A stretch of 8,345 nucleotides of DNA. It comes from an uncultured Alphaproteobacteria bacterium. GTDB lineage: Bacteria; Pseudomonadota; Alphaproteobacteria; CAKMZR01. The stretch spans positions 1-8,345 of the forward strand of contig CAKMZR010000060.1 of the NCBI GenBank assembly GCA_929200455.1. Direction: 5' to 3'. The notes under the pieces are model-generated. The model was not told the origin of the DNA. It made no database searches and was given only the letters and a program-made list of their open reading frames with translations. Position numbers and translations under genes: made by a program. The stretch's first letter is position 1. Every line of letters begins with the position of its first letter. Shown here one piece after another: positions 1 to 6,074 of this stretch.

Positions 1-220
1 TTTGCTATTCACCGCAAACTTGGATTACAAGGTCGTGTAATACTCAGCTTTCCCCTGACCAACACGGCATAGCAAGCTAAGTTTGATGAGCTCCTCAATT
101 TTTTGAAAGGCCTACTCAAGGCAGCCAATCGCCTAGACTGGAAAAAGAAGCTCAAAACACCCCATATTACGGGGGCTTGCGAAGCAATCCAACTGAACCA
201 ATACTCACGACTCAAAATCA
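1..220. other. Unassigned stretch beside the tRNA; possible gene remnant
   Basis: I recognise no gene here. On the plus strand, frame 1 reads 23 residues (including HRKLGLQGRVILSF) to a TAG at 70-72. It then stays open with protein-like wording (FDELLNFLKGLLKAANRLDW) until it runs into the antisense of the tRNA. The first part loosely recalls the C-terminal TonB-domain phrase 'GxxGRVxLxF', but it is too short and too weak to name. It may be the broken end of a gene whose start lies left of the window, or simply non-coding DNA downstream of a tRNA, a common integration site. I see no integrase, attachment-site duplication or transposase. Confidence 0.3.
153..175 (-). terminator. Probable intrinsic terminator of the tRNA-Ser gene
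   Basis: Read on the minus strand, CCCC and GGGG (plus positions 171-174 and 160-163) pair around a 7-base loop, with a possible extra G-U closing pair. The tail TGTTTTG follows. The hairpin begins about 46 bases past the encoded CCA of the tRNA, which fits the end of a monocistronic tRNA transcript. The stem is short and the T-run is only four bases, so this is a plausible call rather than a firm one. A second small hairpin (GCTT-GCG-AAGC, 176-186) lies just upstream of it in the direction of transcription. Confidence 0.4.
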
Positions 221-310
221 TGGCGGAGAGAGAGGGATTCGAACCCTCGGTACCCGCAAAGGCACAACGGTTTTCGAGACCGCCCCATTCGACCACTCTG
301 GCATCTCTCC
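221..310 (-). tRNA. tRNA-Ser, anticodon CGA
   Basis: Read on the minus strand, this is a complete class II (long variable arm) tRNA. The acceptor stem GGAGAGA (310-304) pairs with TCTCTCC. The D arm contains AGAGTGGTCGAATGG. The anticodon stem GCGGT/ACCGT encloses the loop CTCGAAA, with anticodon CGA at plus 276-274. An extended variable arm follows. The T arm is GAGGG-TTCGAAT-CCCTC. The discriminator G and the CCA at 223-221 are encoded in the DNA. The long variable arm and anticodon together identify serine tRNA reading UCG. It stands alone, with no other tRNA nearby. Confidence 0.97.
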
Positions 311-327
311 TCAAGCCAATCGCTCCA

Positions 328-356
328 TCCCTACACCACACCAGTCACTTTGTAAA
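328..356 (-). promoter_or_regulatory. Candidate sigma-70 promoter for tRNA-Ser
   Basis: On the minus strand, TTTACA (plus 356-351) matches five of six bases of the -35 consensus. It is followed by exactly 17 bases and then TAGGGA (333-328), a poor -10 box. Transcription would begin about 10 bases before the mature tRNA 5' end at 310. The spacing is good but the -10 is weak, so this is only a candidate. Confidence 0.28.
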
Positions 357-493
357 GCCCACCTCATCCCTTTCAAATAACATCACACATCTCCCTCCTA
401 ACACTTCATACCCAAAATCTACTCTTTTTCATCCACCGCAACAATAGATCCCCTCTCACCTTGCCTTATTAACACCTAAAATCAAAGCACGAC

Positions 494-522
494 TTGACTT
501 TCCCAAAAAAAATCAATATGGA
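494..522 (+). promoter_or_regulatory. Putative promoter of RNA element 1
   Basis: TTGACT (494-499) matches five of six bases of the -35 consensus. A 17-base spacer leads to TATGGA (517-522), a partial -10. The first base of the -35 lies 32 bases before the TGTGGGGATG that opens the element, exactly as in the second copy (949 to 981). This shared geometry, in flanks that otherwise do not align, is the best evidence that the element is transcribed on the plus strand starting near 527-529. Confidence 0.45.
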
Positions 523-546
523 GAGTGTGGGGATGGGGCGGTGAAC

Positions 547-618
547 TCCTGTTTGCTTCTTTCTCGCGTTTCCTGTTGGCTTCTTTCTCGCGTTTCCTGT
601 TGGCTTCTTTCTCGCGTT
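547..618 (+). repeat. Three tandem 24-bp units inside RNA element 1
   Basis: The units are 547-570, 571-594 and 595-618, each containing CTTCTTTCTCGCGTT. They are identical except for one visible difference, T at 554 where units 2 and 3 have G (578 and 602). There are no spacers between units, so this is not a CRISPR array. On the plus strand they are pyrimidine-rich and each carries TCCTG. Near-perfect identity points to recent expansion by slippage. The last unit runs into the hairpin at 613-629, whose 3' arm GAACGCG could pair in part with CGCGTT from any unit. Confidence 0.9.
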
Positions 619-629
619 CAATGAACGCG
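613..629. repeat. Perfect 7-bp hairpin within RNA element 1
   Basis: CGCGTTC and GAACGCG are perfect reverse complements around the loop AAT. The stem is GC-rich. It lies near the middle of the element, where the tandem repeats end. No T-run follows on either strand, so it is unlikely to be a terminator. It resembles, in position and shape, the two hairpins of element 2 (1058-1071 and 1092-1105). Confidence 0.7.
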
Positions 630-749
630 ACGCACACCACGGAAGCGACAATTGCCATCACAATGAAGGCTCGAACCTATTCCCTCACAAACAGAGGCAA
701 TAAACGCAGTCGGAGAACGGCGCTAACCGGACACTGCTCGCATCCCCAC

Positions 750-948
750 AATAACTTTCTACAGAATACCAACCCTCCCTGCAAGTCTTTTGTCTTAAAT
801 GCACGCTCTGCCCAAAACTTAACTCATCTCCCTCAACACCCCCCCTTTTCCGCCCACAATCAAAAAAATTAAAAAAACCTCTCCAATAACTTCCCCTGTA
901 AATGACTCCTCACCCAAACCTTAAAGCACAATCGTAAAAATATCACTC
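750..948. other. Spacer between the two RNA elements
   Basis: No gene is supported here. The sequence is rich in A and C and nearly free of G: the 60 bases at 841-900 contain 22 A, 22 C, 14 T and only 2 G. The first 45 bases partly resemble the stretch after copy 2 (CTTT-TACAG, then CAAG followed by a T-rich run and CTTAA). The shared unit therefore extends past the paired ends, which may mark the true 3' region or processing site of both transcripts. Confidence 0.5.
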
Positions 949-977
949 TTGACACACACAAGAATAGTTGAGACAAT
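949..977 (+). promoter_or_regulatory. Putative promoter of RNA element 2
   Basis: TTGACA (949-954) is a perfect -35 consensus. A 17-base spacer separates it from GACAAT (972-977), which matches four of six bases of the -10 consensus. Transcription would start around 982-984, at the opening GTGGGG of the element. The distance from the -35 to the element is identical to that of copy 1. Confidence 0.55.
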
Positions 978-981
978 AAAT

Positions 982-1206
982 GTGGGGATGGGGCGGTGCA
1001 TTCAGGTTATGCGCGTTAAGTGGCTTTGGCTTCAGCAATGAGCGGCTCCTTTTTTCTGGTTTCGTCGAACCGTATCTGATATTCTTCTTCTGCTTTCATC
1101 GAAGCGTATCTGATATTCGTTTTGCTTCAGCAATGAAAGGTTCTTTCTCTTCTGGCGTCAAAATACCAAGAAACGTTCGCAAACCAAGCAACGCTCGCAT
1201 CCCCAC
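982..1206 (+). ncRNA. Candidate structured small RNA, copy 2
   Basis: This is a paralogue of the element at 527-749 and is not recognised as a known RNA family. The ends GTGGGGATG (982-990) and CATCCCCAC (1198-1206) pair perfectly. GGGCGGTGC (991-999) then pairs with GCAACGCTC (1188-1196) at eight of nine positions. The pairing can continue inward with GGTT/AACC, GCG/CGC and CGTT/AACG separated by small internal loops, giving about 28 pairs in a rod. The interior holds a 34-base repeat with two hairpins (1058-1125) and two copies of GCTTCAGCAATGA (1029-1041 and 1124-1136), each able to present a GCAA tetraloop on TCA/TGA. A possible 3' end is the T-rich CTTTTTCTCTCTT at 1241-1253, preceded only by a weak CTTG/CAAG pairing. 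The element has more T and G on the plus strand than its surroundings. Confidence 0.5.
1058..1125 (+). repeat. Two 34-bp units with compensated hairpins in RNA element 2
   Basis: Unit 1 starts at 1058 and unit 2 at 1092. Each has a 5-bp hairpin followed by the identical sequence GTATCTGATATTC (1072-1084 and 1106-1118). The hairpins are GGTTT-CGTC-GAACC and GCTTT-CATC-GAAGC. At the second stem position G-C in unit 1 is replaced by C-G in unit 2, so both partners changed and the pair was kept. The loop also differs at one base. This is what selection on a folded nucleic acid produces. The flanking direct repeat GCTTCAGCAATGA lies on both sides, 95 bases apart. Confidence 0.8.
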
Positions 1207-1454
1207 TATCACTTTACAGGCCCTTGCCCTTCCTTACAAGCTTTTTCTCTCTTAACCGAATGCAACAACCTCTCCTCATTGCAAAGCAAAGCACAAACCG
1301 TAAGCCTGTCACACATAAACAGAATCCTTAAAAAATCAACCAAATTTGATAAAATAAAGGACAAAAATATATACAAAAACCAGCACCCGAAACTTACACC
1401 CACACAAACAACATAGCTCCCCAAAGCCCTTTCTCAAAAGATCATTGCTGCCTA

Positions 1455-1483
1455 TTGAAGAATAGAGAAAAATAAGATAAAAA
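1455..1483 (+). promoter_or_regulatory. Candidate mfd-operon promoter
   Basis: TTGAAG (1455-1460, four of six -35 bases) is followed by 17 bases and TAAAAA (1478-1483, four of six -10 bases). The start point would be near 1490, leaving a leader of about 125 bases that contains the hairpin at 1559-1584. In such A-rich DNA matches of this quality arise by chance, so the call is tentative. Confidence 0.3.
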
Positions 1484-1558
1484 TCCTCTGACGCCTTAAA
1501 AGCAAAAATCGAAAACCTCCACTTCATACACGCCCACTCATCCTCTATCCCCCCATAA

Positions 1559-1584
1559 GAAGATAGCTGCACACAACTATCTTC
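1559..1584 (+). promoter_or_regulatory. Perfect 8-bp inverted repeat just upstream of mfd
   Basis: GAAGATAG (1559-1566) and CTATCTTC (1577-1584) are exact reverse complements around a 10-base loop, ending 31 bases before the ATG at 1616. No T-run follows on either strand, so it is not an intrinsic terminator. It could be an operator or a leader hairpin affecting mfd expression. No regulator can be named. Confidence 0.4.
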
Positions 1585-1615
1585 CACAAAAATAGCCCGC
1601 ACAAAAACAGTGTCC

Positions 1616-4600
1616 ATGAAAAAAAATACCACGCTACCCCCCATAAGACACGGGAAAACAGGCCTGTTATGGGGTGGCGTGCGTCCAGGAACAGAAGCAT
1701 ACGCTCTCTTCTCACTCCTCAAAAATACAGAGGAAAAATGCGCCATCGTCGTCGTAAAAGATGCCCTTCGCGCCCGAATCCTCACAAAAAATCTCAAATT
1801 TTTTCTCCCCTCTTTTTCCATCCAAGAACTTCCCGCTTGGGACTCTCATCCCTTCGAAAATATGTCTCCAAGCGTGCCCATCGCCGCCGCGCGTATGGCA
1901 CTCCTCTCATCCCTCTCTGCCCCCCAAAACCAAAGTCAAAAACTTATCCTCGTCACAACACTACGAAGCTTCATCCAAAAAGTCCCACACCATAAAGACC
2001 TCAAACATGCCCACATCAACCTAGACTCACACTTCAAACGAAACGAACAATTCGAAACCTTCCTCCAACATTACGGCTTCGAACGCGTCCACGTCGTGCG
2101 ATCCGTCGGAGAATATGCCGTAAGAGGAAGCATCGTCGATATCTTTCCTCCAGGAAATCATCGCCCCGTCCGATGCGACTTCTTCGGAGATGAACTCGAA
2201 TCCATCCATTCCTTCGACCCCGTCACGCAACGTCGCCTCGAAAAAAAAGAACATATCACACTCTTCGGTGCCTCAGAAATCTGCATGGACAACCACGCCC
2301 ACTCCCTCTTCAAACAACGCTACAGAAAACTTGCAATCCTCCAAGAATGTACACTCGATCAAGAACTCCTGGAATCCATCCATGACAGACGACGAAGCGA
2401 CGGACTCGAATACTGGCTCGGACTCCTCGCTCCTCAACTCCAAGACCTCGTCAGCTTTTGTCAAGATTCCAGAGATAAAGTCAAAGTCATCCTAAGCGAT
2501 GACCTCGATACTGACGACCTCATACACCTCTACGAAAATACAGACAAAGCCAATGCAGAAAGAAGCCAAGCCACAAAAAATTCCGACCACCACCATCCCC
2601 ATCCTCCCACAGACTCACTCTATGTCGCTCCTCACGAATGGAACGCCATCTTCTCAAAAGAACCCCATCACCTCATCTCTATGGTCAGTCATGACGCCCC
2701 CCTACCAGAACAAAACAACTGGCAACACTCCATAGACACAAAAGACGGCTACAACTTCCTCGCAGACCGAAAAGCAGGACGCGACGTCTACAAAAAACTC
2801 GCAGAAAATATGATCGCCATTCAAAAAAATACCACAAAAAAAATTGTCCTCGTGTTCAATAACGCCAAAACAGGAACACGCATCACAAAAATTCTCAAAG
2901 TCCACGGTATTCACAGCCTCACACAAGTCAAAACCTATCATGACGCTCTCGCGTCAGAAAAAGGAATGGTCACCGTCGCCGTTCTTCCCATGGAAGCCGG
3001 ATTCTCTACAGACAACACCGTCTTCATCACACAAGAAGACATCATCGGAAATACAGAAAATACAAGATCCTCAAGACAAAACTCTTCCAGATCCTCTCCT
3101 CCCCTATCCGACACCTCCATGCTCAATATCGGAGAATTGGTCGTCCACCACGATTACGGCATCGGACGCTATCAAGGACTTGAAGAACATTCTTTTGACG
3201 GAAATATTATCGCATGTTTGCGTATCCTCTATCTCGGCGACGACAGTATTCTTCTCCCTGTCCATAACCTCGATATGCTCTCCCGCTACGGGAGCAGGAA
3301 AGAACTTTCCGACAATCATAACCATGTCGCCCTCGACAAACTCGGAGGTACTGCTTGGCAAGCGCGAAAACTCAAAGCACGCAAAAAAATTATGGAAATG
3401 GCAAGTACGCTCCTCGAAACCGAGGCCCAACGTCACACACGCACAACGTCCGCTTACAGAACCCCGGACGAAATCTATCACGAATTTTGTGCCCTCTTTC
3501 CCCACACAGAAACTCCAGACCAAGAACGTGCAGAATACGACGTCCTCGACGACCTCGCAAAAACACAGCCCATGGATAGACTCATTTGTGGCGACGTCGG
3601 ATTCGGAAAAACAGAAATCGCCATGAGAGCCGCTTTCACCGTCGCCGCCTCAGGAGACCAAGTCGTCCTTATCGCACCCACAACCCTCCTTGCCCACCAA
3701 CACTTCAAAACCTTCTCCGCACGATTCCAAGGATTCGGAATCAATATCGGACTCCTCTCTCGCTTCGTCAAAGGCAAAGACGCACGCAACGTCAAAGAAA
3801 AACTCGCAGACGGCTCCATCCACATCGCCATCGGGACACACGCTCTCCTCAGTGCAGACGTCAAACTCGCCAATCCAGGACTCGTCATCCTCGATGAAGA
3901 ACAGCTTTTCGGAGTCGCACAAAAAGAAAAAATTAAACGATGGAAAACTCATATACACGTCCTCACACTCAGTGCGACCCCCATTCCCCGCACGCTCCAA
4001 ATGGCTCTCTCAGGCGTGCGGGATATGAGCATGATCGCCTCTCCCCCCGTCAATAGACACGCCATACGGACCTACATAAGCGTCGAAGACGACATGATGA
4101 TACGAAGAGCCATCAGAGCCGAAACCTCGCGAAACGGAAAAATCTATTACGTCTGCCCTCGCGTCCAAGATATCGAAACCCTCGCACGCAAACTCGAATG
4201 GCTCGTTCCCGAAGCCAACGTCATCACCGCACACGGCAAAATGAAAGCCGCCCATCTAGAAGACGCCATGCGACTCTTCATCGAAGGCGATAAACATATT
4301 CTCCTCGCCACGCCCATTGTCGGGGCCGGACTCGATGTCTCAAGTGCAAACACCATGATCATCCATCGATGCCACCTTTTCGGACTCGCCCAACTCTACC
4401 AACTCCGAGGAAGAGTAGGCCGAGCCTCCATCATCGCTCATTGCTACCTCACGTACCCAAGAGGACCCGTCATCACACCCGTAGCAAAAGAACGAATCCA
4501 TATCATGCGAACCCATGACGGACTCGGGGCAGGATTCAAACTCGCCAGTCACGACCTCGATTTAAGAGGTGCCGGAAACCTCCTCGGGAGCGACCAGTCA

Positions 4601-5149
4601 GGACACGTCCGTGAAGTCGGCGTCGAGCTCTATCAGAAAATGCTCAAAGACACCATCCAAAGCCTACGCCACGGAAATCAAGACATACCCGATAACGAAT
4701 GGTCTCCTCAAGTGCAACTCGGCTTCGACGCACACATTCCAGAAGACTACATTCCCGATATGGGACTACGCCTACAACTCTACCGCCGCCTCGGAGACCT
4801 CCCGGATACCGCACGCATCGTCGCCATGAAACACGAAATAGCCGATCGCTTCGGACCCTTACCACAAAGTGTACACGGACTCCTCCACGTCATGGCAACC
4901 CGCGTAAAATGCCGCGAAATCGGCGTCGAAAAACTCAACGCCCACAAAAGCGGAATCTCCCTCTCCTTCCGCAATAACCGCTTCAATGCCCCCGAAAAAC
5001 TCCTCCAATTCCTCGACGAACGAAAAACAAACCTACGCATAGACTCAAACCATAACCTCATCGGCAGATTCGATTGGCGAAGTGGGGCCGCTCGGCTTCG
5101 TGCCGTGAGCAGACTCATCGACGACCTTAAAGAACTCATCGCGTCTTGA
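1616..5149 (+). CDS. mfd: Transcription-repair coupling factor Mfd
   Basis: Mfd is an ATP-driven DNA translocase that pushes stalled RNA polymerase off lesions and hands the site to UvrA/UvrB. The 1177-residue length is normal. Numbered from the ATG, the UvrB-like N-terminal module includes PAWDSHPFE and VGEYAVRGSIVDIFPPG (about residues 164-180). The RNA-polymerase interaction domain starts near 502 (IGELVVHHDYGIGRY). The translocase has Walker A GDVGFGKT (659-666), DEEQ (760-763), SAT (786-788) and QLRGRVGR (929-936). The C-terminal regulatory domain ends the protein. Several usually invariant positions differ: DEEQLFGVAQKE where R/H and H are normal, and TPIVGAGLDV (900-908 region) where TTIVESGLDI is typical. 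The start is either this ATG or the GTG at 1610; neither has a Shine-Dalgarno sequence. ygfZ follows after 40 bases, suggesting cotranscription. Confidence 0.97.
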   Translation: MKKNTTLPPIRHGKTGLLWGGVRPGTEAYALFSLLKNTEEKCAIVVVKDALRARILTKNLKFFLPSFSIQELPAWDSHPFENMSPSVPIAAARMALLSSLSAPQNQSQKLILVTTLRSFIQKVPHHKDLKHAHINLDSHFKRNEQFETFLQHYGFERVHVVRSVGEYAVRGSIVDIFPPGNHRPVRCDFFGDELESIHSFDPVTQRRLEKKEHITLFGASEICMDNHAHSLFKQRYRKLAILQECTLDQELLESIHDRRRSDGLEYWLGLLAPQLQDLVSFCQDSRDKVKVILSDDLDTDDLIHLYENTDKANAERSQATKNSDHHHPHPPTDSLYVAPHEWNAIFSKEPHHLISMVSHDAPLPEQNNWQHSIDTKDGYNFLADRKAGRDVYKKLAENMIAIQKNTTKKIVLVFNNAKTGTRITKILKVHGIHSLTQVKTYHDALASEKGMVTVAVLPMEAGFSTDNTVFITQEDIIGNTENTRSSRQNSSRSSPPLSDTSMLNIGELVVHHDYGIGRYQGLEEHSFDGNIIACLRILYLGDDSILLPVHNLDMLSRYGSRKELSDNHNHVALDKLGGTAWQARKLKARKKIMEMASTLLETEAQRHTRTTSAYRTPDEIYHEFCALFPHTETPDQERAEYDVLDDLAKTQPMDRLICGDVGFGKTEIAMRAAFTVAASGDQVVLIAPTTLLAHQHFKTFSARFQGFGINIGLLSRFVKGKDARNVKEKLADGSIHIAIGTHALLSADVKLANPGLVILDEEQLFGVAQKEKIKRWKTHIHVLTLSATPIPRTLQMALSGVRDMSMIASPPVNRHAIRTYISVEDDMMIRRAIRAETSRNGKIYYVCPRVQDIETLARKLEWLVPEANVITAHGKMKAAHLEDAMRLFIEGDKHILLATPIVGAGLDVSSANTMIIHRCHLFGLAQLYQLRGRVGRASIIAHCYLTYPRGPVITPVAKERIHIMRTHDGLGAGFKLASHDLDLRGAGNLLGSDQSGHVREVGVELYQKMLKDTIQSLRHGNQDIPDNEWSPQVQLGFDAHIPEDYIPDMGLRLQLYRRLGDLPDTARIVAMKHEIADRFGPLPQSVHGLLHVMATRVKCREIGVEKLNAHKSGISLSFRNNRFNAPEKLLQFLDERKTNLRIDSNHNLIGRFDWRSGAARLRAVSRLIDDLKELIAS

Positions 5150-5189
5150 ACCGTCTTGCACTCCCCTCTCCTTCGTGCTTTATTAACTC

Positions 5190-6074
5190 ATGACCCAACA
5201 CCCTCACGAACTCAATCTCGACTTTGTCACCATCGCAGGAGAAGACCGCTTCTCCTTCCTGCAATCCCTCGTATCTGCTGACACCACACCCCTCAAAGAA
5301 AATTATGTCGTGTGGAGCAACCTCCTCTCTCCCCAAGGACGAATCCTTTTCAACTTCCTCATCATCCCCATCGGCGACGGCTTGTGGCTCAATCTCCCAT
5401 CCTCTCAAGTCGAAGAACTCTACACCGCCCTTACTCAGTTCCATGTCAAAGAAAAAGTCCGTATCAATACACACAGACTCATGTCCACCTGCGTCTCCCT
5501 CAACCCCACCCGACCAACCACAGAACAAGGAAAAGTCTCACGAGAAGGAAACGTCATATCCTTTATCGACCCACGATCCCCTCTCCTTGGCGTCCGCTCC
5601 ATCCAACCCAAAAAGCATAATGCCCATCCTCAACCTTCGTCTTCCACCTACTCATGGATGTGCTTCCGAGCAGGCGTGATCGAAGAAACTTGCTCCCCAG
5701 AAGGAAGAAGTCTCCTCCCTCTCGAAGTCGGGCATCACATCTTCCAAGCCATAAACTTCAAAAAAGGATGCTTCATCGGACAAGAAGTCAATATGCGGTT
5801 GTTCCATCGGGGCTCCATAAAACGTACCCTCAAGTGTGCCTTCTCCCTCTCCCCCATGGATGAACCCATACCCGTAGGCACCGTCATCTCCCTTCCCCAT
5901 CCCTTCAAAGCCCGTGTCGTCAAAAGCCTACTCAACCCAAAAAAACAATGGGCCGGACTCATATTCATCGAAGGACAACAACATCACACTCAATCCTTTT
6001 TTTCCTTGTCCTACAATGATACTATCCTCTCGTTGAGCCCCCCCAACCCTCCTCAAGAAAACACTCATGGCTAG
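5190..6074 (+). CDS. ygfZ: YgfZ/GcvT-type folate-binding protein
   Basis: This 294-residue protein belongs to the YgfZ (COG0354) branch of the aminomethyltransferase fold. Members bind tetrahydrofolate and help make or repair Fe-S cluster enzymes in the cytoplasm. The diagnostic motif KGCFIGQE is at residues 192-199, with the conserved cysteine at 194, followed by the usual basic HRG segment. The N-terminus shows the expected pattern (ITIAGEDRFSFLQ-like, then LLSPQGRILFNF). The length is within the family range. The ATG at 5190 lies 40 bases after mfd and lacks a ribosome-binding sequence. The stop overlaps the dnaB start by eight bases, so translation of the two may be coupled. The family assignment is firm; the exact substrate enzyme cannot be read from sequence. 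Confidence 0.92.
   Translation: MTQHPHELNLDFVTIAGEDRFSFLQSLVSADTTPLKENYVVWSNLLSPQGRILFNFLIIPIGDGLWLNLPSSQVEELYTALTQFHVKEKVRINTHRLMSTCVSLNPTRPTTEQGKVSREGNVISFIDPRSPLLGVRSIQPKKHNAHPQPSSSTYSWMCFRAGVIEETCSPEGRSLLPLEVGHHIFQAINFKKGCFIGQEVNMRLFHRGSIKRTLKCAFSLSPMDEPIPVGTVISLPHPFKARVVKSLLNPKKQWAGLIFIEGQQHHTQSFFSLSYNDTILSLSPPNPPQENTHG

Larger units (their letters stand above)
527..749 (+). ncRNA. Candidate structured small RNA, copy 1
   Basis: I do not recognise this as a known RNA family. Its first nine bases, GTGGGGATG (527-535), are perfectly complementary to its last nine, CATCCCCAC (741-749). The next eight on each side (GGGCGGTG at 536-543 and CACTGCTC at 732-739) also pair throughout if two G-U pairs and one bulged G (740) are allowed. 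This gives a closing stem of 17 pairs. Inside are three 24-base tandem repeats (547-618), a perfect 7-bp hairpin CGCGTTC-AAT-GAACGCG (613-629), and a possible stem ATTGCC (651-656) with GGCAAT (696-701). The element shares both ends, its length (223 versus 225) and its upstream -35 geometry with the sequence at 982-1206, while the interiors barely align. The 3' end is uncertain: no clear intrinsic terminator follows, although a T-rich stretch (777-787) is loosely shared with copy 2. A non-autonomous transposon with inverted ends is the main alternative, but no target duplication is visible. Confidence 0.5.
1207..1609. other. Leader region upstream of mfd; no gene seen
   Basis: No convincing protein or RNA gene is visible in about 400 bases. 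The stretch is A-rich and G-poor on the plus strand. Besides the candidate promoter at 1455-1483, TTTGATAAAATAAAG (1345-1359) contains a good -10-like TAAAAT at 1350-1355 but lacks a matching -35. An 8-bp perfect inverted repeat at 1559-1584 lies just before the mfd start. The rest appears to be ordinary intergenic sequence. Confidence 0.5.

Noticed and set aside
103..447. Plus-strand open frames crossing the tRNA, with wording such as EREGFEPS
   Set aside because: This is the antisense of the tRNA-Ser T arm, a well-known source of false hypothetical proteins. The rest has no family resemblance.
547..618. CRISPR array
   Set aside because: The three units are contiguous with no spacers, and no cas gene is present.
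469..651. Minus-strand peptide with an eight-residue TGNARKKP repeat
   Set aside because: It is simply the translation of the 24-bp repeat. There is no good start or ribosome-binding site, no counterpart in element 2, and the promoter evidence favours the plus strand.
527..749. 6S RNA
   Set aside because: The length and long closing stem would fit, but the tandem repeats inside and the lack of a clear central bubble do not. I cannot match its sequence.
1030..1160. Minus-strand peptides repeating KEP-IAEAK in element 2, considered as a tmRNA tag
   Set aside because: The two repeats lie in different frames separated by stops, there is no tRNA-like domain around them, and no terminal ALAA-type tag is seen.
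526..1207. MITE or other non-autonomous transposon with terminal inverted repeats
   Set aside because: No target-site duplication flanks either copy, homology continues past the right end, and the -35 geometry on the left is conserved. It is kept as an alternative, not the preferred reading.
525..1255. Two small proteins starting MWGWGG at the left ends of the two elements (525-872 and 980-1255)
   Set aside because: The shared start only reflects the shared 5' DNA. The conserved 3' end falls in different reading frames in the two copies (214 versus 216 bases between the paired ends), so the DNA, not a protein, is conserved. A leaderless peptide is not fully excluded.
1336..1821. 161-residue minus-strand frame overlapping the start of mfd
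   Set aside because: Half of it is the antisense of mfd and the rest covers A-rich intergenic DNA; no domain or start signal supports it.
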